The notes beneath the pieces were generated by a model. It was given only the letters and a program-made list of their open reading frames with translations, searched no databases and was not told the DNA's origin. Below are positions 15,195 to 21,575 of a stretch of 32,403 nucleotides of DNA, piece by piece. Location: NCBI GenBank assembly GCA_001873745.1, contig MNZQ01000046.1, positions 1-32,403 on the forward strand. Direction: 5' to 3'. Each line of letters starts with the position of its first letter. The stretch's first letter is position 1. Made by a program: the position numbers and the translations under genes. Source of the DNA: Syntrophaceae bacterium CG2_30_58_14 (GTDB lineage Bacteria; Desulfobacterota; Syntrophia; Syntrophales; UBA5619).

Positions 15195-15404
15195 ATGGAG
15201 ATGATTTCGCAACGGATGATCTTTGGAAGCGAAGCGTTCAATATCGCCGCCCGTGCCACCGACAGATGCCACGTACAACCTGTTGGCGGGGTTTCGGGGC
15301 CGGGAAAGCAATCTGTTCCGCAGCCGGATGATCTATTGATGGATCTCGAATCGACCCGGTTGATGGAGGAGCGCTACTGCATCAAGGAAGAAGGTCTCTT
15401 CTGA
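15195..15404 (+). CDS. Small ORF of unknown function behind a sigma-54 promoter
   Basis: A frame of 69 codons from ATG 15195 (GGAG nine bases upstream), or 74 from ATG 15180, ends in TGA at 15404. I do not recognise a family. The protein is soluble-looking, has two cysteines (in DRCHVQPVGG and RYCIKEEGLF), a glycine/proline-rich middle (GGVSGPGKQSVPQPDD), and an acidic C-terminal half. No signal peptide or membrane segment is visible. The reason to consider it real is the placement of an exact -24/-12 element about 85 bases upstream on the same strand. A 73-codon frame is also open antisense, so coding status is uncertain. Confidence 0.4.
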   Translation: MEMISQRMIFGSEAFNIAARATDRCHVQPVGGVSGPGKQSVPQPDDLLMDLESTRLMEERYCIKEEGLF

Positions 15405-15587
15405 ATCCCTGCCCGCCCTCATCCACGTGCCTCCTCCACCCCCGTGCCATGCATGATGTCGGCCGTGGCAGTTAAGGTACTCCGGGGTGACGTGAATATT
15501 TTGGCCGCACCGTCCTCGATCTGATCCAGGCCAAGAGGTACGCGGCGATGACAACTCTTTGAGAAAAAGGCAGCGGTTCTTAATACT

Positions 15588-15602
15588 TGGCGGGATAAAT
15601 GC
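15588..15602 (+). promoter_or_regulatory. Sigma-54-like promoter of amt-glnK
   Basis: TGGCGGG and, with correct spacing, ATGC match the -24/-12 consensus at 11 of the 15 positions informally scored, including the invariant GG and GC. Predicted start is near 15614, leaving a leader of about 40 bases to the amt ATG. Ammonium transporter/PII operons are classically sigma-54/NtrC controlled. Confidence 0.5.
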
Positions 15603-15653
15603 CCATCATCCCCCGAACCGGGCTGATTTCATCAAGAAGGATGGGGAGGAAGA

Positions 15654-16880
15654 ATGCTGAATCCAATCAATGCGGGCGACACCGCCTGGGTGTTGGTTTG
15701 CTGCTCGCTGGTTCTGTTGATGACGCCTGCCCTCGCGCTGTTTTACGGGGGGATGGTCCGCCGGAAAAACGTCCTTTCCACGCTGACCCTGAGTTATACC
15801 TTTATGGCCCTGATCGGGGTGCAGTGGTTGCTCTACGGCTATTCTCTCGCCTTCGGCGAGGACATCCAGGGAATCATTGGCGGGTTGAATTTCCTGGGCT
15901 TCAACGGTGTCGGCGCGCTGCCCAATCCGGACTACAGCAAGACTATTCCGCATGGACTTTTCGCCGCCTTTCAGATGATGTTTGCGGTCATCACCCCGGC
16001 GCTGATCACCGGCGCCTTCGTCGAACGTGTGAAATTCAAAAGCTTTCTCCTGTTCAGCCTGCTCTGGGCCACGCTGGTCTATGATCCCCTTTGCCACTGG
16101 GTCTGGGGGCAGGGAGGATGGCTGAAGGCGCTGGGCGTTCTGGATTTCGCCGGGGGAACGGTGGTGCACATCGCGGCCGGTTTTTCGGCCTTGGCCTTTG
16201 CGCTGGTGATCGGGCCGCGCAAGGGGTTCGGCAAGTCTCCGATGGAGCCAAACAATATACCGTTCACAGTCCTGGGGGCCGGATTGCTGTGGGTGGGCTG
16301 GTTCGGTTTCAACGCCGGCAGCGCCCTCGCCGCGAACGGCGTGGCGGTGAACGCCCTGCTGACCACCAACACCTCGGCCGCGACGGCCGGTCTGGTCTGG
16401 ATGATGCTCTCCTGGCTGGATGGCCGGCCCAGCCCCCTGGGGATCGCCACCGGCATGGTCGTCGGTCTGGCAGCGGTTACCCCCGCTTCCGGCTATGTGA
16501 CGCCGATGGCAGCTATGGTGATCGGGGCGGTCGCCGCACCCCTGTCCTATTACACCATGCGTTTTCGGGACCGGCACAGACTGGACGAGTCCCTCGATGT
16601 ATGGGCCTGTCATGGCATGACGAGCACCTGGGGCATGATCGCCGCCGGTCTTTTCGCCACGACGGCCGTCAACGCTGACGGCGCCAACGGCCTGTTTTTC
16701 GGCAATCCCGGACAGATCGGCGTTCAGCTTCTGGCTGTTGTTGTCACGGTGGCCTTCAGTTTCGGGATGACCTATGTGCTGGCCAGGCTGCTCCGCGCGA
16801 GCATCGGGCTGCGGGTCACCGTCATGGAGGAGGAGGTCGGTCTGGATATCAGCTCCCACGGAGAGCGGTCCTACTCGTAA
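15654..16880 (+). CDS. amt: Ammonium transporter Amt
   Basis: A 408-residue Amt/MEP/Rh family channel. It begins without a cleavable leader (GDTAWVLVCCSLVLLMTPALA in part as the first membrane segment) and has the family motif ALFYGGMVRRKN. The pore twin histidines appear in GGTVVHIAAGFSAL and in WACHGMTSTWG. About eleven hydrophobic segments are evident, as in other Amt proteins. GGGAGGAAG directly precedes the ATG. It conducts ammonium or ammonia across the inner membrane and is normally blocked by a PII protein such as the one encoded 33 bases downstream. The C-terminal cytoplasmic tail is short (EEEVGLDISSHGE). Confidence 0.96.
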   Translation: MLNPINAGDTAWVLVCCSLVLLMTPALALFYGGMVRRKNVLSTLTLSYTFMALIGVQWLLYGYSLAFGEDIQGIIGGLNFLGFNGVGALPNPDYSKTIPHGLFAAFQMMFAVITPALITGAFVERVKFKSFLLFSLLWATLVYDPLCHWVWGQGGWLKALGVLDFAGGTVVHIAAGFSALAFALVIGPRKGFGKSPMEPNNIPFTVLGAGLLWVGWFGFNAGSALAANGVAVNALLTTNTSAATAGLVWMMLSWLDGRPSPLGIATGMVVGLAAVTPASGYVTPMAAMVIGAVAAPLSYYTMRFRDRHRLDESLDVWACHGMTSTWGMIAAGLFATTAVNADGANGLFFGNPGQIGVQLLAVVVTVAFSFGMTYVLARLLRASIGLRVTVMEEEVGLDISSHGERSYS

Positions 16881-16913
16881 ACCTGCCGCATTGGATACCC
16901 CGGAGATTGTATC

Positions 16914-17330
16914 ATGCTGAAGAAGATTGAAGCCATCATTCGTGAAGACAAGGTCAACGATGTCAAGGACGCGCTGAGCGAAATCGGCATCGTGGGTCTA
17001 AACATATTTGAAATCCGGGGGCATGGACGCCAGGGCGGCATCAAGCTGGCGGGTCGTTCAGGAACCTACATGGTGGACATGCTTCCCAAGATCCAGGTCA
17101 ACATCGTCCTGAGCGATCGCAATCTGGAGGCAACGATCGAGGCAATCCTCCGCTCCGCCTATACCGGCGAACAGGGGGACGGACTGATCTTTGTCTATCC
17201 CGTGGAGGAGGTGATCCGCATCCGCACCCGGGAACGGAGCCAGGAAGCGATGATTTATCCCGGCGACATCGATGAAAGAAAAGGCGGTGTGCGTCTTCCT
17301 TCCCCCGCGGAATCATCCCCCGGAAAATGA
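16914..17330 (+). CDS. glnK: PII nitrogen regulatory protein, GlnK-like
   Basis: A 138-residue PII family protein, the expected partner of Amt. It senses 2-oxoglutarate and ATP/ADP and plugs the ammonium channel. The T-loop region GHGRQGGIKLAGRSGTYMVD retains Gln39 and the uridylylation-site Tyr51 equivalents but differs at several positions usually conserved. The second signature is GDGLIFVYPVEEVIRIRTRE: the ATP-contacting lysine of GDGKIFV is leucine here, while the two later arginines are kept. The protein runs about 25 residues past the usual 112 (tail from SQEAMIYPGD on), ending in a proline/serine-rich stretch. It is cotranscribed with amt. Confidence 0.94.
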   Translation: MLKKIEAIIREDKVNDVKDALSEIGIVGLNIFEIRGHGRQGGIKLAGRSGTYMVDMLPKIQVNIVLSDRNLEATIEAILRSAYTGEQGDGLIFVYPVEEVIRIRTRERSQEAMIYPGDIDERKGGVRLPSPAESSPGK

Positions 17331-17640
17331 CCGGGAAATATCGCGATGGCTTTGGGGTGCATCCGGAGATTCGCCGGCAGACTGTCAATTCAAGGCATAT
17401 TTGAGCCTGTTCCGGACAAGCCCGTCTCATCGCCTCTTGTTCATGATTCGTTATTCCTAAATATATTCATCCCAGGAGTATTCAGGGTCCCGATAAAGGT
17501 GATCGTCATTCATTTCCGCTTGAAATGATGTAAGCCTATCAAAATCACCGGATGCTACCTTACAGGAAGATATACTTTTTTCACAAGTACGCTTAAACCG
17601 GACGGACCGGTTTTCAAGAAGATCGCCAACTGAAATGCGT
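17331..17640. other. Intergenic region between glnK and the cupin gene
   Basis: No confident gene is seen. CCCGG and CCGGG at the glnK 3' end could form a weak hairpin with no T-run. On the minus strand one frame is open from inside the cupin gene to TAG at 17457 and ends in a protein-like stretch, MNDDHLYRDPEYSWDEYI, which could be the tail of a lost small gene. There is no ribosome-binding site to support it. Confidence 0.3.
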
Positions 17641-17973
17641 TTATGATCCGCGGGTCCAATGGACGGCAAGCCAGACCGTTTCCTGTTCCGGATCCGTCCG
17701 CTCCACCCGGTGGCGGACACGCCGGGGAATGAAGAGATGATCGCCGGGCTTGAGATCGATCGTCCGGCCGTCATCGAAACCCAGCGTGGCGCTTCCCGAA
17801 ACGAGTAGGACCCACTCCTCCGTCTGCTGATCGTACCAGAAACCCTCGGGCGAGGTATAGCCCCGGGAGATGATCCGCTCGATCCGGAAGGTCTCTGTCC
17901 GCAGGATCTCCTGAAAAAACTCCTCCGGCATCTCCGAGGGAATGCCGGCAAACAGGTTGTGGACTGCAATCAT
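17641..17973 (-). CDS. Small cupin-domain protein
   Basis: A 110-residue single-domain cupin. The start ATG at 17973 has AAGGAG nine bases upstream; the frame is open further, to 18054, but that stretch overlaps a transposase remnant. The cupin motifs are visible: GFWYDQQTEEWVLLVSG in part (first box, with the glutamate of the metal-binding set) and PGDHLFIPRRVRHRVE (second box, with its histidines). The first-box histidine pair seen in many cupins is replaced by tyrosine/glutamine. Proteins of this length are usually small metal- or sugar-binding barrels without a defined substrate. The neighbours give no clue. Function unknown. Confidence 0.8.
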   Translation of the reverse strand: MIAVHNLFAGIPSEMPEEFFQEILRTETFRIERIISRGYTSPEGFWYDQQTEEWVLLVSGSATLGFDDGRTIDLKPGDHLFIPRRVRHRVERTDPEQETVWLAVHWTRGS

Positions 17974-18022
17974 CGCGCAAATCTCCTTACACGATTGGCT
18001 GCTTTCATAATTTGAGAAGGCA

Positions 18023-18151
18023 TTATATTTCCACAGGGTGGCCCTCTCCCTCATGATCCTGGCAGGTCATCCGCTCCTGGGAGAAGGAGGCCTGGATGAT
18101 GTATCGGGCCAGGGTTTCCACTGCTGTTTCATCATTCGGCCAGACTCGCAG
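18023..18151 (-). mobile_element. Remnant of an IS91-type transposase
   Basis: A minus-strand frame between a stop at 18152-18154 and TAA at 18023 encodes VWPNDETAVETLARYII followed by QASFSQERMT. This matches a well-conserved stretch of IS91-family (Y2/Transposase_32) transposases, which typically read E-x-L-A-R-Y-I-x-R-A-x-x-S-x-E-R. Only about 30 recognisable residues remain and the frame diverges afterwards. No terminal sequences were identified. It marks a past insertion between the amt and sulfur gene blocks. Confidence 0.6.
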
Positions 18152-18169
18152 TCACGGTAGAGTGTTGGC

Positions 18170-18976
18170 CTACTCGAGTATCACAACCGCGTCGATGTAC
18201 AGCTCGTAATCCTCGTTTTCATTGAGATCGTGCACGCGGACCTTCTCAACCTCGCCCTCGCCCAAAACGGCGATGAGTTCGGCCTCGTAGATGACCTTCA
18301 CGTCCGACCGCTTGAGCGGAGTGCGCGGGTCGTCCTTGGAAGAAGGCTCTTTGGTCGAGGACATGAAGATGACCCTGCCCGTATGCTTGGTCAGATCGAG
18401 CGCAACGTCAACGGAGGGTTTGCCCCTGTCAACGATCAGGACCCTCTTGTCAACAAACGCCTTGGGGTCCTCGACCCTGCGGTAAACGCCCTTGCCGAGC
18501 AGCGCTTCTGCGCCCTCGATGGCGGGTGGTTTGGCAGCGGGCAGCCCGCAGGAGGAGCGAACTTCGCCGGCCTTGGGGGGCTCCGGCGTCTCCCCACGGC
18601 GGCCCGCACGCCACGACTTGATGGCGTCGTGGAGCGCATCCGCGGCCAGGTTGGAGCAGTGCATCTTGATCGGCGGCAGCCCATCGAGAGCGTCTGCGAC
18701 GTCATTGCGGGTGACCTTCATGGCCTCGTCGAGGGTCATGCCCTTGACGAGTTCGGTCGTCATGCTCGACGTGGCGACGGCCGAACCGCAGCCAAACGTC
18801 TGGAACTTGATGTCCACGATGCGGTCATCGCTGACGCGGATGTACATGTACATCAGGTCGCCGCAGACGGGGTTGCCTACCTTGCCCACGGCCACGTCAG
18901 GGCCATCAAGGGCGCCCACATTGCGGGGGTTGCGGAAGTGGTCAAGCGTCTTCTCGCTGTAGCTGGTCGATTTCAT
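18170..18976 (-). CDS. NifU/IscU-like Fe-S scaffold fused to a thioredoxin-reductase-like segment
   Basis: Residues 1-130 form an IscU-type scaffold with all three cluster ligands: Cys38 in NPVCGD, Cys63 in TFGCGSA and Cys107 in KMHCSNLA; Asp40 is also present. After a linker with one further cysteine (EVRSSCGLP), residues about 170-268 resemble the pyridine-nucleotide half of thioredoxin reductase (KRVLIVDRGKPSVDVALDL, VIYEAELIAVLGEG, ELYIDAVVILE in parts), without an obvious complete FAD domain or CxxC. The scaffold receives sulfur from a desulfurase to build Fe-S clusters. It overlaps the upstream nifS-like gene by four bases. The C-terminal domain call is by motif only; a redox or regulatory role is a guess. 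It ends in TAG. Confidence 0.82.
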   Translation of the reverse strand: MKSTSYSEKTLDHFRNPRNVGALDGPDVAVGKVGNPVCGDLMYMYIRVSDDRIVDIKFQTFGCGSAVATSSMTTELVKGMTLDEAMKVTRNDVADALDGLPPIKMHCSNLAADALHDAIKSWRAGRRGETPEPPKAGEVRSSCGLPAAKPPAIEGAEALLGKGVYRRVEDPKAFVDKRVLIVDRGKPSVDVALDLTKHTGRVIFMSSTKEPSSKDDPRTPLKRSDVKVIYEAELIAVLGEGEVEKVRVHDLNENEDYELYIDAVVILE

Positions 18977-20148
18977 GCCATTGCCTCTTTCTCATAGAGT
19001 GGCGATAGACTGCGCAACCTCTCGACGATGCCCGGCAGGACCTCAAGCACGCGGTCCGCGTCGCTGGGCCTGCTCCACCTGCCGAAGGTGAACTCCAGCG
19101 AGCCGTGCGCCTCCTCGTGGAGCAGCCCGCAGGAGATAAGCGTGTGTGAGGGCTCGAGCGTCTTCGACGAGCACGCGGAGCCTGTTGAGACCGCGATGCC
19201 CTTGTCCTTCAGAGACAGCAGCAACGACTCGCCCTCGATGGCATCGAACCGAAAATGCGCGTTGTTGGGGAGCCTCTCCCTGGGGTGGCCGTTTAGATGC
19301 GACTTGGGAATCCGGCCGAGAACGCCCTCGATGAGCCGGTCGCGGTAGTGCGCGAGCCTGAGAACCTCCGCCGGCATCTCGGAGGCCATGATATCCGCTG
19401 CGGCCGCCATGCCCACGATGCCGGGCATGTCTTCGGAGCCGGACCGCAATCCCCTCTCCTGGCCGCCACCCGGCATGATGGGCGCGATGTTCACGTTCCT
19501 TCGGATGTAGAGTGCGCCCAGGCCTTTGGGGCCATAGATGTCGTTGGCGGAGAGTGTCAGCAGATCGACAGGGACTTTGCGCACGTCGATCGGCACGAGG
19601 CCCTCGGCCGCAACCGCGTCGCTATGCAGCGCGATGCCCTTGCCATGCAGCACATCGGCGATCTCCTGCATGGGCTGGACGGTGCCGATCTCGCTGCTCG
19701 CCCAGCCGATGCTCACGAGGATTGTCGTGTCGATGATCTTCTTGCGGAGCTTCTCGACGCTCACCCGGCCGTACTGGTCGACCCCCACCTTGCTGACCTT
19801 GAAGCCCTGCTTTTCTATTGCCTTGGCGATGTTGTGGACCGAGATGTGCTCGCTTTCCGCGATGACGATGTGGTCGCCCCGCTTGCGGTTGCGGGTGACG
19901 TATCCGATAATGGCAAGGTTATTCGATTCGGTCGCACCCGATGTGAAGATGAGTTCGTCCTTGTTCGCGCCGATGAACTGCGCAACCCTTTCACGGGACC
20001 TCTCGAGGGCGTCCGTGGCCTCGTCGCCGTCGAGGTGCAGCGAACTGGGATTGCCGAAGCGTTCGGTGAACCAGGGGCGCATCGCGTCGACTACCCGGGG
20101 GTCGACAGGCTTCGACGACTGGTAGTCCAGGTAGACCTGCGCGGGCAT
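18973..20148 (-). CDS. NifS/IscS-like protein lacking the PLP lysine
   Basis: A 391-residue class V aminotransferase-fold protein. ATG at 20148 has GGGAGG seven bases upstream; a 10-codon longer frame lacks that support. It matches cysteine desulfurases: VYLDYQSSKPVD, NPSSLH, TSGATESNNLAI, AESEHISVHN, and the active cysteine in STGSACSSKT (Cys326). At the PLP site the sequence is LSANDIYGPKG: the usual His-Lys pair is Asn202-Asp203. The Asn of NNEIG is Ser (SSEIG), and the Gln of DAAQ is Ala. Archaeoglobus fulgidus IscS is a known case with Asp replacing this lysine. The Cys loop is intact, so it may still deliver or ligate sulfur or a cluster with the adjacent NifU-like scaffold, but ordinary desulfurase activity is doubtful. 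Confidence 0.85.
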   Translation of the reverse strand: MPAQVYLDYQSSKPVDPRVVDAMRPWFTERFGNPSSLHLDGDEATDALERSRERVAQFIGANKDELIFTSGATESNNLAIIGYVTRNRKRGDHIVIAESEHISVHNIAKAIEKQGFKVSKVGVDQYGRVSVEKLRKKIIDTTILVSIGWASSEIGTVQPMQEIADVLHGKGIALHSDAVAAEGLVPIDVRKVPVDLLTLSANDIYGPKGLGALYIRRNVNIAPIMPGGGQERGLRSGSEDMPGIVGMAAAADIMASEMPAEVLRLAHYRDRLIEGVLGRIPKSHLNGHPRERLPNNAHFRFDAIEGESLLLSLKDKGIAVSTGSACSSKTLEPSHTLISCGLLHEEAHGSLEFTFGRWSRPSDADRVLEVLPGIVERLRSLSPLYEKEAMA

Positions 20149-20168
20149 TCCAAACCTCCCTATCCCTC

Positions 20169-20531
20169 TTAGAACCACATCGCGGCGCCCGCGTCAAGCG
20201 CGAGGTCATTGAGCGTACCCGCGCCGACAATCTTGACGCCGGGGATGAGCGCGACCTTGTCCCAGCCCAGCATCTGCTTGGATGCCTCGCAAACGTAGAA
20301 CTCAACGCCCATCTTCATGGCCTTGTCCATCATCTCCTTCACGGTCGGGAACGACCCCATCTTGATAGCCTCGGCTGCGCCGGGCAGCAGGATTTTGAGT
20401 CCCATGCCCAGGTAGTAGACCTTGGCATTGAGCCCCATGGCCGTGGCCGTCTGCGCCAGCACAAGCGGCGAATACTGCCTCTCGGGCGCGTCACTCGTCT
20501 GAACATACAGGATAAACTTCTTCTCAGGCAT
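20169..20531 (-). CDS. DsrE-family sulfur-relay protein
   Basis: A 120-residue protein of the DsrE/DsrF-like fold. ATG at 20531 has AAGGAG upstream. Features are a beta-strand start (KKFILYVQTSD), the segment LAQTATAMGLNAKVYYLGMG in part, and a likely sulfur-carrying cysteine, Cys81, in FYVCEASKQMLGW, near the position used in this family. Such proteins accept and pass persulfide sulfur in the cytoplasm, often with TusA. It lies between a tusA-like gene and the nifS-like gene, with gaps of 45 and 20 bases, so a role in sulfur transfer toward Fe-S cluster assembly is a fair inference. The C-terminus ends in hydrophobic AAMWF. Confidence 0.85.
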   Translation of the reverse strand: MPEKKFILYVQTSDAPERQYSPLVLAQTATAMGLNAKVYYLGMGLKILLPGAAEAIKMGSFPTVKEMMDKAMKMGVEFYVCEASKQMLGWDKVALIPGVKIVGAGTLNDLALDAGAAMWF

Positions 20532-20576
20532 GCCTATCATCTCCTTTTCCGGTCGATCGCGACCCCCCACGAAAGG

Positions 20577-20819
20577 TCACTCGTTCCTCTTGATCAAGAA
20601 TCGCATGCGGTCGTCGTCCTTTTCGTAGGATACGACCTCGTGGCCCGCACGCTTGGCGAATCTCTTGAGATCCTCCTCCGCCGCCGGGTCGTCCGTGATG
20701 ACCTCCAGAATCTCGCCCGGCTTGATCTGGTCAATATTCTCCCGTGTCTGAAACAGTGGCTCGGGGCAATACAGTCCCAGACAGTCGAGCGTCCTGGCGG
20801 CTTTGACAGCCTCTTTCAT
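20577..20819 (-). CDS. TusA/SirA-like sulfur carrier
   Basis: An 80-residue TusA-family protein. The first ATG is at 20819; a TTG two codons earlier is also open. The defining Cys-Pro-x-Pro motif is present (LDCLGLYCPEPLF, with Cys18 as the persulfide-forming residue), followed by the typical KPGEILEVITDDPAAEEDL segment and the RAGHEVV region. TusA proteins carry sulfane sulfur between donors such as cysteine desulfurases and DsrE-type acceptors. An extra Cys13 sits five residues before the catalytic one. It stands directly upstream of the dsrE-like gene in the same operon. Confidence 0.9.
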   Translation of the reverse strand: MKEAVKAARTLDCLGLYCPEPLFQTRENIDQIKPGEILEVITDDPAAEEDLKRFAKRAGHEVVSYEKDDDRMRFLIKRNE

Positions 20820-20850
20820 ACCCAACGCCTCTGCATACGTTTAGAGTAAA

Positions 20851-21225
20851 TCAGGCCTTCCACAGTGCGTGCAGGTTGCAGTATGCCCGCGCTGTCATTG
20901 CAGCAGCTTTCACGGGAAAGACGGCTTCCGGCGCCTGACCAGGTTTGAGAAACTGACGACAGACTTTGCCGTCGGCAATCATCTCGATCCACTCGATATA
21001 GTGTTTCTCCTCCATAGGATGGGCTACGCTTCCCACTTTCACCTTCACTCCGTCCGGCATTTTCTCGATAACGGGAACATGCTTCTCACGCGAGGCATCG
21101 GTGGTATTTTCCGTTAATAATTGCATCGGTTGGCCGCAACATAATAGATCCCCGTCACCGGCGTGAAGGACCTCCACGATATTCCCACAAACCGCGCATT
21201 TATAAATTCCTGACTGTTTGGTCAT
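20851..21225 (-). CDS. dfx: Desulfoferrodoxin (superoxide reductase)
   Basis: A 124-residue two-domain superoxide reductase that reduces superoxide to hydrogen peroxide using rubredoxin-derived electrons in the cytoplasm of anaerobes. The N-terminal desulforedoxin domain has the four Fe ligands Cys10, Cys13, Cys29 and Cys30. The neelaredoxin domain has His49, His69, His75, Cys116 and His119 for the catalytic centre ([28 protein letters not shown]). ATG at 21225 is preceded by GGAG. It is the first gene of a five-gene operon with TusA, DsrE, NifS-like and NifU-like proteins, linking oxygen stress to sulfur/Fe-S repair. A long leader separates it from its promoter. Confidence 0.95.
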   Translation of the reverse strand: MTKQSGIYKCAVCGNIVEVLHAGDGDLLCCGQPMQLLTENTTDASREKHVPVIEKMPDGVKVKVGSVAHPMEEKHYIEWIEMIADGKVCRQFLKPGQAPEAVFPVKAAAMTARAYCNLHALWKA

Positions 21226-21453
21226 TGTCTTCTCCTTTCCAAGTGCATAAGATAAAAGATCTCTCGTTGGGGTCATGCCAAACCATACGCTATACAGACC
21301 CTGTTCCCTTGTGTCGCCGGGTTGCTTGTCGTTTCCCCGATCATAGAGCGGGTAATCCCTGAGAGGGATCAGCTATTGCCTGTCCTTCGACGCCCCCACC
21401 CGCGCTTTTTTAAAACAGATTGAATTGATAACGCATAGCTTTTTCACGGTGGG
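21226..21453 (-). other. Long 5' leader of the dfx operon
   Basis: About 220 bases separate the predicted transcription start from the dfx ATG. It contains a perfect six-base stem with a three-base loop (ATCCCT/AGGGAT, 21355-21369). I do not recognise a riboswitch class or an ORF with a ribosome-binding site in it. The length suggests post-transcriptional control or a second, unseen promoter. Confidence 0.35.
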
Positions 21454-21482
21454 AGTATATGAAGAAGTATTTTGTGTGTCAA
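21454..21482 (-). promoter_or_regulatory. Sigma-70 promoter of the dfx operon
   Basis: On the minus strand TTGACA (21477-21482), a 17-base spacer, and TATACT (21454-21459) give a near-perfect housekeeping promoter, with a start near 21447. A six-base inverted repeat (AGCATC/GATGCT, 21493-21514) lies just upstream of the -35 and could be a regulator site. Confidence 0.75.
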
Positions 21483-21575
21483 GAGGAGTTTGAGCATCAA
21501 AATCAGCGGATGCTTGACCGGAATAAACAAGGTCTCTGAACCTGTTCTTCGGAGTCCCCAAAAGGACCGTCGGCG

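Noticed and set aside
15606-16859. 417-codon minus-strand frame antisense to amt
   Set aside because: Amt has unambiguous motifs, promoter and ribosome-binding site; the antisense frame is extremely Gln/Arg/His-rich with no recognisable domain.
17457-17969. 170-codon minus-strand frame overlapping the cupin gene
   Set aside because: Out of frame with the conserved cupin boxes over most of its length; only its last residues looked protein-like, which is noted with the intergenic region.
19297-20172. 291-codon plus-strand frame antisense to the nifS-like gene
   Set aside because: Shadow frame; the minus-strand frame carries the desulfurase motifs and operon overlaps.
21226-21453. Riboswitch in the dfx leader
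   Set aside because: Only a small hairpin could be identified; no conserved core of any riboswitch class I know was recognised.
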